From positions 2,294,001-2,358,000 of the forward strand of contig NZ_JASF01000005.1 of assembly GCF_000622405.1 (NCBI RefSeq): 64,000 nt of DNA. Direction: 5' to 3'. This document shows positions 18,047 through 25,860 of the stretch, piece after piece. The notes under the pieces were generated by a model. That model did no database searches, was not told where the DNA came from, and saw nothing but the letters and a program-made list of their open reading frames with translations. The translations under genes were made by a program, and so were the position numbers. Each line of letters begins with the position of its first letter. The first letter of the stretch is position 1. Source of the stretch: Sulfitobacter donghicola DSW-25 = KCTC 12864 = JCM 14565 (GTDB taxonomy: Bacteria > Pseudomonadota > Alphaproteobacteria > Rhodobacterales > Rhodobacteraceae).

Positions 18047-18898
18047 TTAATTTGTGCAAGGGATAGGAAGGTTAACAACCTCTGCGCCGCGGCGTGTCCG
18101 AATGGTGCAGACCTTTTCCTCTTTGGCAACAGGCGCTGCAACTTGGGGGGCAATCCCCAATAGATCCTGTTGGTTCACCTCAATGTTGGTTGCGGTTACA
18201 ATGTCATCACCTGCGCCAACCAAAGATAGCGATAGGCGACCTGATGATTGCGCCTGAGCAAGGGAGGCAACCTGATTTGGGTTTACCGCAACGGTAACTG
18301 TACGGGCAATTTGTGTCCCCTCTAGATCACCAGAGCGCTGGTCAACCGCGATCAGAGGGACAGATGCCTCGATGATCTTGGTCACGTCATTGCGGCTTTG
18401 CCCGCCGCCGGCGCGTCCGGTCCAATAGATGTCTACGCGGTCACCAGGGCGCAAAAAGCCCGAAACACCGGATGAAACGTCAACCTTGATCGCAAAAGCG
18501 CGCATCCCTTTTTCAAGTCGGGAGGTTAGGCCAGCATCTTCGCCTGGTTTGGTGATTTTGACCGCCAGCAATGCCTCGTCCTTTTCAATAGGACGCAGGA
18601 CAACGCGGGGTTTATCCGTGTTTTCGGGAAAAATTGATGCGATGTCGGTGAAATGCCCTTCAGGAAGAGCTGCTTTCGGGAAATCGACTTCCCTTACATC
18701 CTCTTTCGCGAGTTTCTCTCCATATTTGAGGGCACGGTTCACAACAAAAATCTTTTGTGTCGGAACAATCTGTGCCTTGGCGGCTTCTGCGCGTGCAATG
18801 GCTGTTTTATATTGGCCGATCTGACCTTTTGCGAGATACACCGCCCCACCAGCCAGCGCGATGCCGACAAGTAGCACAAGTCCAAAAATCATGCGCAT
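18047..18898 (-). CDS. cpaB: Flp pilus assembly protein CpaB/RcpC
   Basis: A 283-residue protein with one N-terminal membrane helix (about residues 4-24). A SAF-like domain (VNRALKYGEKLAKEDVREV, about residues 50-115) and the RcpC domain (MRAFAIKVDVSSGVSGFLRPGDRVDIYW) follow, as is usual for CpaB. The protein is thought to sit in the periplasm beside the secretin. The short C-terminal tail carries two Cys residues (VCTIRTRRGAEV... IPCTN). It lies upstream of rcpA, with a hairpin between them, and about 120 bases after the first pilin gene. Confidence 0.92.
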   Translation of the reverse strand: MRMIFGLVLLVGIALAGGAVYLAKGQIGQYKTAIARAEAAKAQIVPTQKIFVVNRALKYGEKLAKEDVREVDFPKAALPEGHFTDIASIFPENTDKPRVVLRPIEKDEALLAVKITKPGEDAGLTSRLEKGMRAFAIKVDVSSGVSGFLRPGDRVDIYWTGRAGGGQSRNDVTKIIEASVPLIAVDQRSGDLEGTQIARTVTVAVNPNQVASLAQAQSSGRLSLSLVGAGDDIVTATNIEVNQQDLLGIAPQVAAPVAKEEKVCTIRTRRGAEVVNLPIPCTN

Positions 18899-19020
18899 AA
18901 TGTGTTCCTCTTTTCCTCATGCTCCGAGCGAACCCGAAGGGTTTCATTCTCCCGACCACGTTGCCGGAAGATTGTGGTGATATTAGGTCCGGGATGCGAA
19001 AAAACGCATGCCTGCCGACC

Positions 19021-19224
19021 TTAACTGCCATCCAGATCCATTATGTCTTCGATGTCTGTGTCAGTTAGGTATTCACCAACATTGTTGCCGACGCTTTGGC
19101 TGCCTTGCTGGATCGAGGCAAAAGATGCGATGGCTAGGCCACAAACCGCGGCTGTCAGAACAACCCAGTCTACAGTAACGGCGCCGCGCTCATCGGCGCG
19201 AAATGATTTAAGATATGTAAACAT
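19021..19224 (-). CDS. Flp-type pilin-like protein (variant 1)
   Basis: A 67-residue prepilin-like protein: a short basic leader MFTYLKSFRADERG, then a hydrophobic segment AVTVDWVVLTAAV and a variable acidic tail. It is paralogous to the neighbouring pilin, sharing GAVTVDWVVLTAAV. Cleavage by the prepilin peptidase should occur after the Gly. The mature position 5, Glu in classical Flp pilins, is Asp here and position 6 is Trp instead of Tyr. ATG at 19224 aligns it with its paralog; its ribosome binding site is poor (AGAAAG). The tail ends with several Asp residues, unlike the second pilin, so it could be a minor pilin. Confidence 0.8.
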   Translation of the reverse strand: MFTYLKSFRADERGAVTVDWVVLTAAVCGLAIASFASIQQGSQSVGNNVGEYLTDTDIEDIMDLDGS

Positions 19225-19260
19225 CGTTTGTCTTTCTTGCTGTGCCACCTTCGCAGCATC

Positions 19261-19304
19261 GTCAAAGAAAAAGGGGGCTGCATTCCGTGCAGAACGCAGC
19301 CCCC
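19261..19304 (-). terminator. Strong intrinsic terminator after the second pilin gene
   Basis: GGGGGCTGC (19273-19281) pairs perfectly with GCAGCCCCC (19296-19304); on the minus strand the stem runs into TTTTTCTTT. It lies between the pilin gene ending at 19346 and the next pilin, so most pilin transcripts should stop here. This is a common way to give a major pilin much higher expression than the assembly genes behind it. Confidence 0.9.
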
Positions 19305-19345
19305 TGATAACTGGCGATAGCTTAAGCTATCAGCAGATGCGTTTC

Positions 19346-19549
19346 TTATTCAGAAACAGGTGCACCAACTTCGCCGATTGTCTGGTCGCCCAGGAAGGTC
19401 GCGGTGTTTGCAGTCATGGATTCTGCGCCGGACTGGATGGAGCCGTAGGCAGCAATCGCCAGGCCAACAACAGCAGCTGTAAGAACAACCCAGTCAACTG
19501 TTACTGCGCCGTCTTCGTCGTTGCGGAAGTTTTTTACGAATTTCATCAT
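19346..19549 (-). CDS. Flp-type major pilin candidate (variant 2)
   Basis: A 67-residue prepilin: leader MMKFVKNFRNDEDG, hydrophobic helix AVTVDWVVLTAAVVGLAIA and a small polar tail. It is the first gene of the Tad locus in the direction of transcription, with a strong ribosome binding site (GGAGGG, about 9 bases from the ATG) and its own terminator, both expected of a highly expressed major pilin. As in its neighbour, the classical Glu5-Tyr6 of mature Flp is Asp5-Trp6. Either of two adjacent ATG codons (19549 or 19546) could start it. It should be processed by the peptidase at 8760-9254. Confidence 0.88.
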   Translation of the reverse strand: MMKFVKNFRNDEDGAVTVDWVVLTAAVVGLAIAAYGSIQSGAESMTANTATFLGDQTIGEVGAPVSE

Positions 19550-19907
19550 GGTAGTATCCCTCCAAAGGATTTTTAAGTTTTCAAGTTCAACCTTGTCTCG
19601 CCGTGTGGCCCGCTCTCATTCAGGCCTGCTTGACTTGGTATGACGCTATATAGCCGGATGATTGGGGCATGAATTTGGCGGCAAATGAGGCATTTGCGTT
19701 TGTTAGGATTGTTTTTATGGATATGGGCTTATTGCATTGAAAACTAATGATAAAAATTGTGAAGAAATTTTAAATTAGTTAATATCTGCGGCTCAAACAC
19801 CCCAATTGAGGCAAAATCGCCATGATTGAGTGCCTCATTTGCTGGATTGGAGCGGGATTCTGCGCGATATTGCTGGAAAAAATGCACTCATAATAAGAGC
19901 AGACCTC
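19550..19907. promoter_or_regulatory. Divergent control region between pilin and lytic transglycosylase genes
   Basis: No gene is supported in these 358 bases. The centre (about 19735-19795) is strikingly AT-rich compared with the surroundings. The 12-base word GCAAATGAGGCA occurs at 19681-19692 and again in inverted orientation at 19831-19842. The first copy is part of a perfect palindrome GCAAATG-agg-CATTTGC (19681-19697). A related GAGGCAAAAT lies at 19808-19817. These are plausible binding sites for a regulator acting on both genes. Confidence 0.6.
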
Positions 19908-20732
19908 ATGAAACGGACTTCGATCATAGTAGCACTGGGTGTTTCGCTGGCCTTTTTGCCTGTCAGCTCGCCAATTCTTGCAGATTCCCCTCCCGCCTTT
20001 CCGGATTTTAAGCCGAAATTCGTAAAACCGCCCAAAGCAGGGGCGCGAAAACGCGTGAATGTGCAAATTAATCGCCCCGCACCTGCCGTTTCCGCAGAAT
20101 CGGCCGTCGCAGCGGCCCCCGTAGCCAAAGCGACTCGCCCCAAGGAGGGGCAATATGATTGGTTCTGGACCAAAGTGTCGCCTGATGCGGCTAAATCAGG
20201 CCCTGGTCGCCTAGAGCAAGCGATGACAACACTATCTGGCGCTTCAAAGGCGGTGCCAGCGCCGCGCCTTCAGCATATGCAGGACATCGCAAAGGTGCAT
20301 GGGGTAAACATTTTGCGCTCAACCATCGGAACAAAGGTCTCGCCCGCGCTGGCCTTGGCGGTGATATCGGTCGAATCCTCTGGCCGTTCAGATGCAGTAA
20401 GCAGTGCAGGGGCGCAGGGGCTGATGCAGCTGATGCCCGCAACGGCCAGCCGTTTTGGTGTAAAAGACAGCTCGGTGCCTGAACAGAACATCGCAGGTGG
20501 GATCAAATATCTTGATTGGCTGATGGGCGAATTCAAAAACGATCCGATTCTTGTTCTGGCCGGCTATAACGCTGGTGAGGGTTCGGTTCGTAAATATGAG
20601 GGTGTGCCACCCTATGCAGAAACGCGTGATTATGTGCCAAAGGTGCTGGCGGCGTTTCAGGTGGCCAAGGGGCTATGTAAAACGCCGCCCGAGTTGATCT
20701 CGGACGGCTGTGTCTTTGCGCAGATGAAGTAA
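19908..20732 (+). CDS. Lytic transglycosylase (SLT family)
   Basis: A 274-residue periplasmic enzyme with a signal peptide (MKRTSIIVALGVSLAFLPV... ending near LAD). The C-terminal half is an SLT/LT domain: AVISVESSGRSDAVSSAGAQG, with the catalytic Glu in the ES pair, then LMQLMPATASRFG and LAGYNAGEGSVRKY. It cleaves peptidoglycan glycan strands. A proline- and alanine-rich linker (about residues 30-100) separates the signal from the domain. ATG at 19908 places the signal peptide correctly. It is divergent from the Tad pilin operon and may open the wall for pilus assembly. It converges with scoB. Confidence 0.9.
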   Translation: MKRTSIIVALGVSLAFLPVSSPILADSPPAFPDFKPKFVKPPKAGARKRVNVQINRPAPAVSAESAVAAAPVAKATRPKEGQYDWFWTKVSPDAAKSGPGRLEQAMTTLSGASKAVPAPRLQHMQDIAKVHGVNILRSTIGTKVSPALALAVISVESSGRSDAVSSAGAQGLMQLMPATASRFGVKDSSVPEQNIAGGIKYLDWLMGEFKNDPILVLAGYNAGEGSVRKYEGVPPYAETRDYVPKVLAAFQVAKGLCKTPPELISDGCVFAQMK

Positions 20733-20740
20733 CGGCGGGT

Positions 20741-21364
20741 TTAATCGACCAGCGTTGCCTCGGTTGCGGCGCGCAGTTCTTCTTCGGTAACGCCTTCGGC
20801 GCATTCAACGATGCGTAGGCCACCTTCTACAACATCAAGAACACCCATGTTGGTGATGATGCGGTCTACAACGCCTTTACCCGTCAGGGGCAGGGTGCAT
20901 TCCTTTAGGACTTTGCTTTCGCCGTGCTTGTTGGCGTGATCCATCACAACAACAACGCGGCCAACGCCAGCGACCAGATCCATCGCGCCGCCCATACCTT
21001 TGACCAGCTTGCCCGGAATCATCCAGTTCGCCAGATCGCCGTTTTCAGCAACTTCCATCGCGCCCAAGATCGCAGCGGCGATTTTACCACCGCGGATCAT
21101 GCCAAACGAGGTCGCAGAATCGAAATAGGCCGTGCGGTCCATTTCGGTGATGGTCTGCTTGCCTGCGTTGATCAGGTCTGGGTCTTCTTCACCCTCGTAT
21201 GGGAAGGCGCCCATGCCCAGCATGCCGTTTTCCGATTGCAGGGTGATGTCTTTGTCGCCGACATAGTTCGCCACCAGCGTCGGAATCCCGATGCCAAGGT
21301 TCACATACATGCCGTCTTCCAGCTCGAGTGCGGCGCGTGCCGCCATTTGGTTGCGGTCCCACAT
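20741..21364 (-). CDS. scoB: 3-oxoacid CoA-transferase subunit B
   Basis: A 207-residue beta subunit that moves CoA from succinyl-CoA to acetoacetate or a related 3-oxoacid. The active-site Glu45 is in the motif SENGMLG, preceded by NLGIGIPTLV; both are diagnostic of SCOT subunit B. It follows scoA by 2 bases, and the two subunits form the usual heterotetramer. In this group of bacteria it is linked to ketone body and polyhydroxybutyrate turnover. The gene is complete and converges with the lytic transglycosylase gene. Confidence 0.95.
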   Translation of the reverse strand: MWDRNQMAARAALELEDGMYVNLGIGIPTLVANYVGDKDITLQSENGMLGMGAFPYEGEEDPDLINAGKQTITEMDRTAYFDSATSFGMIRGGKIAAAILGAMEVAENGDLANWMIPGKLVKGMGGAMDLVAGVGRVVVVMDHANKHGESKVLKECTLPLTGKGVVDRIITNMGVLDVVEGGLRIVECAEGVTEEELRAATEATLVD

Positions 21365-21366
21365 GA

Positions 21367-22071
21367 TTATGCTTCCTCGCGTTTACGGGTTGTGCGTTGT
21401 TCGATGCGCTTTTCGTGCTCGCCTTGGATGATGCGGTGCACATAGATGCCGGGCAGGTGGATGTGATCGGGGTCTAGGCTGCCCGTTGGCACGATCTCTT
21501 CTACTTCTACCACGCAGATTTTTCCGCACATTGCGGCTGGCGGGTTAAAGTTGCGCGCGGTTTTGCGGAAGATCAGGTTGCCTGTCTCATCTGCTTTCCA
21601 TGCTTTGACGATGGCCAGATCAGCAAAGATACCTTCTTCGAGGATGTAATCCTGACCACCCCAGTTTTTCACTTCCTTACCTTCAGCAATCACCGTGCCG
21701 ACACCTGTTTTGGTGTAAAAGCCGGGAATGCCAGCACCACCAGCGCGCATGCGCTCGGCCAAAGTGCCCTGTGGGTTGAATTCCAGTTCCAGCTCGCCCG
21801 ACAAATACTGGCGCATGAACTCTGCGTTTTCACCAACATAGGAAGAGATCATCTTTTTCACTTGTTTGGTCTGCAACAAGATACCGATCCCAAAATCGTC
21901 AACACCTGCATTGTTGGAGGCAAATGTCAGATCTTTGGTGCCCGCATCGCGAATAGCGGCCAGCAACAGTTCAGGAATACCGCACAGGCCAAAGCCACCT
22001 GATGCAATCAGCATGCCGTCTTCGAGAATCCCATCAAGGGCCTCGGCGGCGCTAGCGTAGACTTTTTTCAT
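21367..22071 (-). CDS. scoA: 3-oxoacid CoA-transferase subunit A
   Basis: A 234-residue alpha subunit. The CoA-binding glycine loop [10 protein letters not shown] (about residues 26-35) and [20 protein letters not shown] are typical of the family. The ATG at 22071 is preferred over one at 22095 because GGGGAG lies about 9 bases upstream and the family starts with MKKVY. It forms a two-gene operon with scoB. A gap of 125 bases to the upstream L,D-transpeptidase gene suggests a separate promoter. Confidence 0.95.
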   Translation of the reverse strand: MKKVYASAAEALDGILEDGMLIASGGFGLCGIPELLLAAIRDAGTKDLTFASNNAGVDDFGIGILLQTKQVKKMISSYVGENAEFMRQYLSGELELEFNPQGTLAERMRAGGAGIPGFYTKTGVGTVIAEGKEVKNWGGQDYILEEGIFADLAIVKAWKADETGNLIFRKTARNFNPPAAMCGKICVVEVEEIVPTGSLDPDHIHLPGIYVHRIIQGEHEKRIEQRTTRKREEA

Positions 22072-22196
22072 GAAATTGTGCTCCCCATGATCCATGAATA
22101 GGTTGGAGAGTTGTGGCCTTGGGCAAAGGCGGAGTCAATGAATGCCGCGCCGCAGAAATCGCGATGCGGTACATTTTGATGAATTCCGATGGATAT

Positions 22197-22763
22197 TTAG
22201 AATAGACGAACCTGTGTGCCGATTTCCACCAGCGCAAATAGCTCTTCGATCTTATGGTTATAAAGACCGATACACCCATCCGAGGATTGGCGCCCGATCT
22301 TGCGTGTATCGTGGGTGCCGTGGATCAGATACGCAGGCCATGACAGGTACATCGCATGCGTGCCCAGCGGGTTGCCGGGGCCGGGGGGCATGTATTTTAG
22401 GTCTGGATCCCGTTCGATCATCGACGGGGTTGGTGTCCAATCGGGGCCAACACGTTTGCGCACGATCTTGGTATAGCCGCGTTTGGTCAATTCATCCGTA
22501 CGCGGAACCGAGGAAGGGTAGACGTTATATATCTCGCCATCGCCGCTCCAGAAATGAAGCGCACGTGACGTGATATCCGCAACAATCGCGCCATTGCCCA
22601 ATTCGTCGAAATGATCCTGCCACCGTTGGGGGGTGAAGCTCATGATATTGCGGCGGTTAACGCTGACTGGAGGAGCCGTTTGGGCCAAAGCCAAAGAAGG
22701 GGCGGCAAGGGCTGCGCCTGAGGCAACCAGCAGCTTGCGGCGGGAAATCGGGTTGGTTGTCAT
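22197..22763 (-). CDS. L,D-transpeptidase (YkuD domain), Tat-exported
   Basis: A 188-residue protein with a twin-arginine-type signal (SRRKLLVASGAALAAP). The YkuD catalytic domain covers the second half, with HGTHD and the cysteine motif SSDGCIGLYN. Usual members have SHGCIR[ML]; here the His of that motif is Asp and the Arg is Gly, though the nucleophilic Cys and the upstream His are kept. It should form 3-3 crosslinks or attach proteins to peptidoglycan. It sits downstream of topA on the same strand, with 132 bases between. Confidence 0.88.
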   Translation of the reverse strand: MTTNPISRRKLLVASGAALAAPSLALAQTAPPVSVNRRNIMSFTPQRWQDHFDELGNGAIVADITSRALHFWSGDGEIYNVYPSSVPRTDELTKRGYTKIVRKRVGPDWTPTPSMIERDPDLKYMPPGPGNPLGTHAMYLSWPAYLIHGTHDTRKIGRQSSDGCIGLYNHKIEELFALVEIGTQVRLF

Positions 22764-22861
22764 TGCTCTGCTCTTATTTGTCTCTCAAAAGCAGGGATAG
22801 CGAAAAATACCCAAAGGCCTAGAGGCAATCAGCGCGTTAACGGGAATGTGAATCGATGTGC

Positions 22862-22889
22862 GCGGCCCCATGTGAAATCACAGGGCCGC
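22862..22889 (-). terminator. Hairpin after topA
   Basis: GCGGCCC (22862-22868) pairs with GGGCCGC (22883-22889), and inside it TGTGA pairs with TCACA, giving a long hairpin with a 2-base bulge just past the topA stop. There is no T tract on the minus strand, so it may end transcription poorly or protect the 3' end of the mRNA. Confidence 0.5.
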
Positions 22890-22895
22890 TCACGC

Positions 22896-25682
22896 TTATT
22901 CGTCTGTTTTTGTAGCAGCTTTTTTGGCAGGTGCCTTTTTTGCCGCCGCTTTAGGAGCAGCCTTTTTTGCTGGCGCTTTCTTTTTCGCAGCAGGCTTTTT
23001 CTTTGGCGCGGCCTTTTTCTTGGCGGCTGGTTTTTTCTTGCCAGCCTTTTCGGCGCGTTCATCAATCAGGTGCACGGCCTGCGCCATGGTGATTTCTTCG
23101 GGGTCTACGGTGTCGGGGATCGTCGCGTTGATCTTTTCCCATTTCACATAGGGGCCGTATTTGCCCTTCATCACATTGACGGGGCCACCTGCCTCGGGGT
23201 GTTCGCCCAATTCGCGCAGCGGTGCTGCCGGTTGGCCCCGTTTGCCACGTGAGGCGACCTTTTCGGCCAGCAACTGTACCGCGCGGTTCATACCAACGGT
23301 AAACACCTCGTCCAGCCCTTCAAGGTTGGCGTTTGTGCCCCCCCGATCCGAGGTGCTGGGCGCGTGTTTCAAATACGGGCCGTAACGGCCGATATTGGAC
23401 CACACCATAATGCCGTCTTCGGGGTGGGGGCCGATTTCGCGAGGCAGGGAAAGCAACATCAATGCGCGCTCCAGCTCCAGCTCTTCTGGTGGCCATTCCT
23501 TTGGGATCGACTGGCGCGGCGGCTTTTTGTTTTCTTCGGTCACGGGGCCGCGTTGCACATATGGGCCGAACCGCCCCTTAAAGACGCGAATCTCGTCGCC
23601 CTGATCTTCGCCCAGCAGTTTGCCATCCGGTGGAATCGCAGAGGCTTCGGCCTCTGGGTTTGGCGGGCCGAACGGGCGGGTATAACGGCATTCAGGATAG
23701 TTTGAGCAGCCAATGAACGCGCCACCAGAACGCGCAGTGCGCATGCTAAGGCGGCCCTCACCACAGTTGGGGCAGATACGCGGATCGGTCCCTTCCTCAT
23801 TCGGCGGGAAGAGGTGCGGCGCGAGTACGTCGTTGATTTTTTCCAGAACCTCGGTGATGCGCAGATCGGCTGTTTCCGCGATCGCTGCGGAAAAATCGTT
23901 CCAAAAACGGTGCAGAACCTTTTTATATTCCGCGTCACCGGCAGAAACCTTGTCCAACTGGTCCTCTAGATCGGCGGTGAAATCATAGCCGATGTAGCGG
24001 CGGAAGTAATTCTCGAGGAAAGCCGTTACCAAACGGCCTTTGTCTTCGGGGATCAGGCGCTGACCTTCACGGCGCACGTACCCGCGATCCTGAATGGTTG
24101 TGACAATGCTGGCATAGGTAGACGGACGGCCAATGCCCAGCTCTTCCATACGTTTGACCAATGTCGCCTCGGTATAACGCGGTGGCGGCTGGGTGAAGTG
24201 CTGTGAGCCAAGCACGGCTTCTTTTTCGGCCAACAACGCGCCCGATTTGCGCTGCATGCCAGAGGTGCCTTTGTCACCCGCGTCGATCAGATCTTCATCC
24301 GTTACGCCAGCGGCCTTTGTGAACTCTTCCGCGAAACGGGCCGCGGCGGATTTGGTGAGAACATCACCCTGTGCGATTTGGGGCAGACGCTTTTCATCAT
24401 CATCAGCGACATCGTCGCGGCCTTCTTCGTAGACCTTGAGAAAGCCGTCAAACAAAACAACCTGACCCGTGGCGCGCAATGTCACCTGCGCATCGTCCGA
24501 GGCTACCTCGACCGTGGTCCGTTCCATCCGTGCGCTTGCCATCTGGCAGGCCAAGGTCCGTTTCCAGATCAGATCATAGAGTTTGCGCTGATCCGCATCC
24601 ATGAGGTTGAGCGCATCCGCATCCTTGGACATCTCGGTGGGGCGCACGCATTCGTGGGCTTCTTGGGCATTCTTGGCTTTGTTCTTGTAAACGCGCGGTT
24701 TTTCGGGAACGTATTTATCGCCATAACGGTCTGAAATGGCGTCCCGCGCCATCTGCACGGCTTCGGGGGCCATGTCGATGCCATCTGTCCGCATATATGT
24801 AATGTGGCCCGCTTCATACAGGCGCTGGGCGGTGCTCATCGTTTGGCGCGCGCCCATGCCGAATTTGCGGCTGGCTTCTTGCTGCAAGGTCGACGTCATG
24901 AACGGCGCAGACGGGTTGCGCGAAGCGGGTTTTGCTTCGACCGAAGAAACCTTTAGATCGCGGCTGGAAACAGCCTGAACAGCCATTTCTGCTTTTGTTG
25001 TATCGCTAAGGTCGAACTTATCCAGCTTTTTACCAGCGAGTTCGGTCAGGCGCACTTCGAACTCTTTGCCTGTTGGTGTCGCGACAAGCGCCTTTACGCT
25101 CCAGTATTCACGAGGGCGAAACGCCTCGATCTCCATCTCACGCTCGGTGATCAGGCGCAGGGTGACGGATTGTACGCGCCCCGCAGACTTTGCGCCCGGC
25201 AGTTTGCGCCACAAAACCGGGCTAAGGTTAAACCCAACGAGATAATCCAACGCGCGCCGCGCCAGATAGGCCTCAACCAATGGCATGTCGACTTGGCGCG
25301 GGTTTTGCATCGCCTCCGTGACGGCGTTTTTGGTGATCGCGTTGAAAACGACGCGGCTCACGGGCGTGTCTTTCTTAATGGACTTGCGGGCGGTCAGCGC
25401 CTCTTGCAAGTGCCAGCTGATCGCCTCTCCTTCGCGGTCAGGGTCAGTCGCGAGGATCAGTTCGTTGTCTTCTTTCAGCGCGTCGGCAATCGCCTTCATG
25501 TGCTTTTTCGAGCCGCTGTCCACTTCCCAAAGCATCTCGAAATCATTGTCCGTATCAACCGATCCGTTCTTTGGCGGCAGGTCTCTGACGTGGCCATAAG
25601 AGGCCAGAACCGTGAAATTATCACCGAGATATTTGTTGATCGTCTTGGCCTTGGCGGGAGATTCGACAACGACTACTGGCAT
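22896..25682 (-). CDS. topA: DNA topoisomerase I
   Basis: A 928-residue type IA topoisomerase that relaxes negative supercoils. The Toprim domain starts at once (VVVESPAKAKTINKYLG, Glu7) with DPDREGEAIS further on. The catalytic Tyr is in GHITYMRTDG near residue 310. One C4 zinc finger is present (CPNCGEGRL... GCSNYPEC), followed by repeated small domains (FKGRFGPYVQRG, RYGPYLKHAP, KGKYGPYVKW). The last 60 residues are a Lys/Ala/Pro repeat tail, common in alphaproteobacterial TopA and likely to bind DNA. ATG at 25682 fits the family start; an upstream in-frame codon at 25772 adds 30 unlikely residues. dprA lies upstream. Confidence 0.97.
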   Translation of the reverse strand: MPVVVVESPAKAKTINKYLGDNFTVLASYGHVRDLPPKNGSVDTDNDFEMLWEVDSGSKKHMKAIADALKEDNELILATDPDREGEAISWHLQEALTARKSIKKDTPVSRVVFNAITKNAVTEAMQNPRQVDMPLVEAYLARRALDYLVGFNLSPVLWRKLPGAKSAGRVQSVTLRLITEREMEIEAFRPREYWSVKALVATPTGKEFEVRLTELAGKKLDKFDLSDTTKAEMAVQAVSSRDLKVSSVEAKPASRNPSAPFMTSTLQQEASRKFGMGARQTMSTAQRLYEAGHITYMRTDGIDMAPEAVQMARDAISDRYGDKYVPEKPRVYKNKAKNAQEAHECVRPTEMSKDADALNLMDADQRKLYDLIWKRTLACQMASARMERTTVEVASDDAQVTLRATGQVVLFDGFLKVYEEGRDDVADDDEKRLPQIAQGDVLTKSAAARFAEEFTKAAGVTDEDLIDAGDKGTSGMQRKSGALLAEKEAVLGSQHFTQPPPRYTEATLVKRMEELGIGRPSTYASIVTTIQDRGYVRREGQRLIPEDKGRLVTAFLENYFRRYIGYDFTADLEDQLDKVSAGDAEYKKVLHRFWNDFSAAIAETADLRITEVLEKINDVLAPHLFPPNEEGTDPRICPNCGEGRLSMRTARSGGAFIGCSNYPECRYTRPFGPPNPEAEASAIPPDGKLLGEDQGDEIRVFKGRFGPYVQRGPVTEENKKPPRQSIPKEWPPEELELERALMLLSLPREIGPHPEDGIMVWSNIGRYGPYLKHAPSTSDRGGTNANLEGLDEVFTVGMNRAVQLLAEKVASRGKRGQPAAPLRELGEHPEAGGPVNVMKGKYGPYVKWEKINATIPDTVDPEEITMAQAVHLIDERAEKAGKKKPAAKKKAAPKKKPAAKKKAPAKKAAPKAAAKKAPAKKAATKTDE

Positions 25683-25860
25683 GAAATTTCGGTCCTTCGA
25701 CGTGGAGTTATTGCGGCGTCTACGGCCATTGACATGTGGGATGCAAGGGGTCTTTGTCAATGCGGCATGCAATCTGGGGTTTAGCCCGAAGCGGGGAAAA
25801 TCGCAGCTTCGGTCGCATATCGGGTTTTGGTTTGGCGATTTTTTCGCGATGCTTTTCCCA

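Noticed and set aside
19770..19782. TTAA-N5-TTAA, resembling a CtrA site
   Set aside because: The CtrA consensus needs a 7-base spacer; with 5 bases in a very AT-rich stretch it is probably chance.
22896..23090. Repetitive Lys/Ala-coding DNA at the topA 3' end
   Set aside because: The repeats are a coding low-complexity tail known in TopA proteins, not a separate DNA repeat or array.
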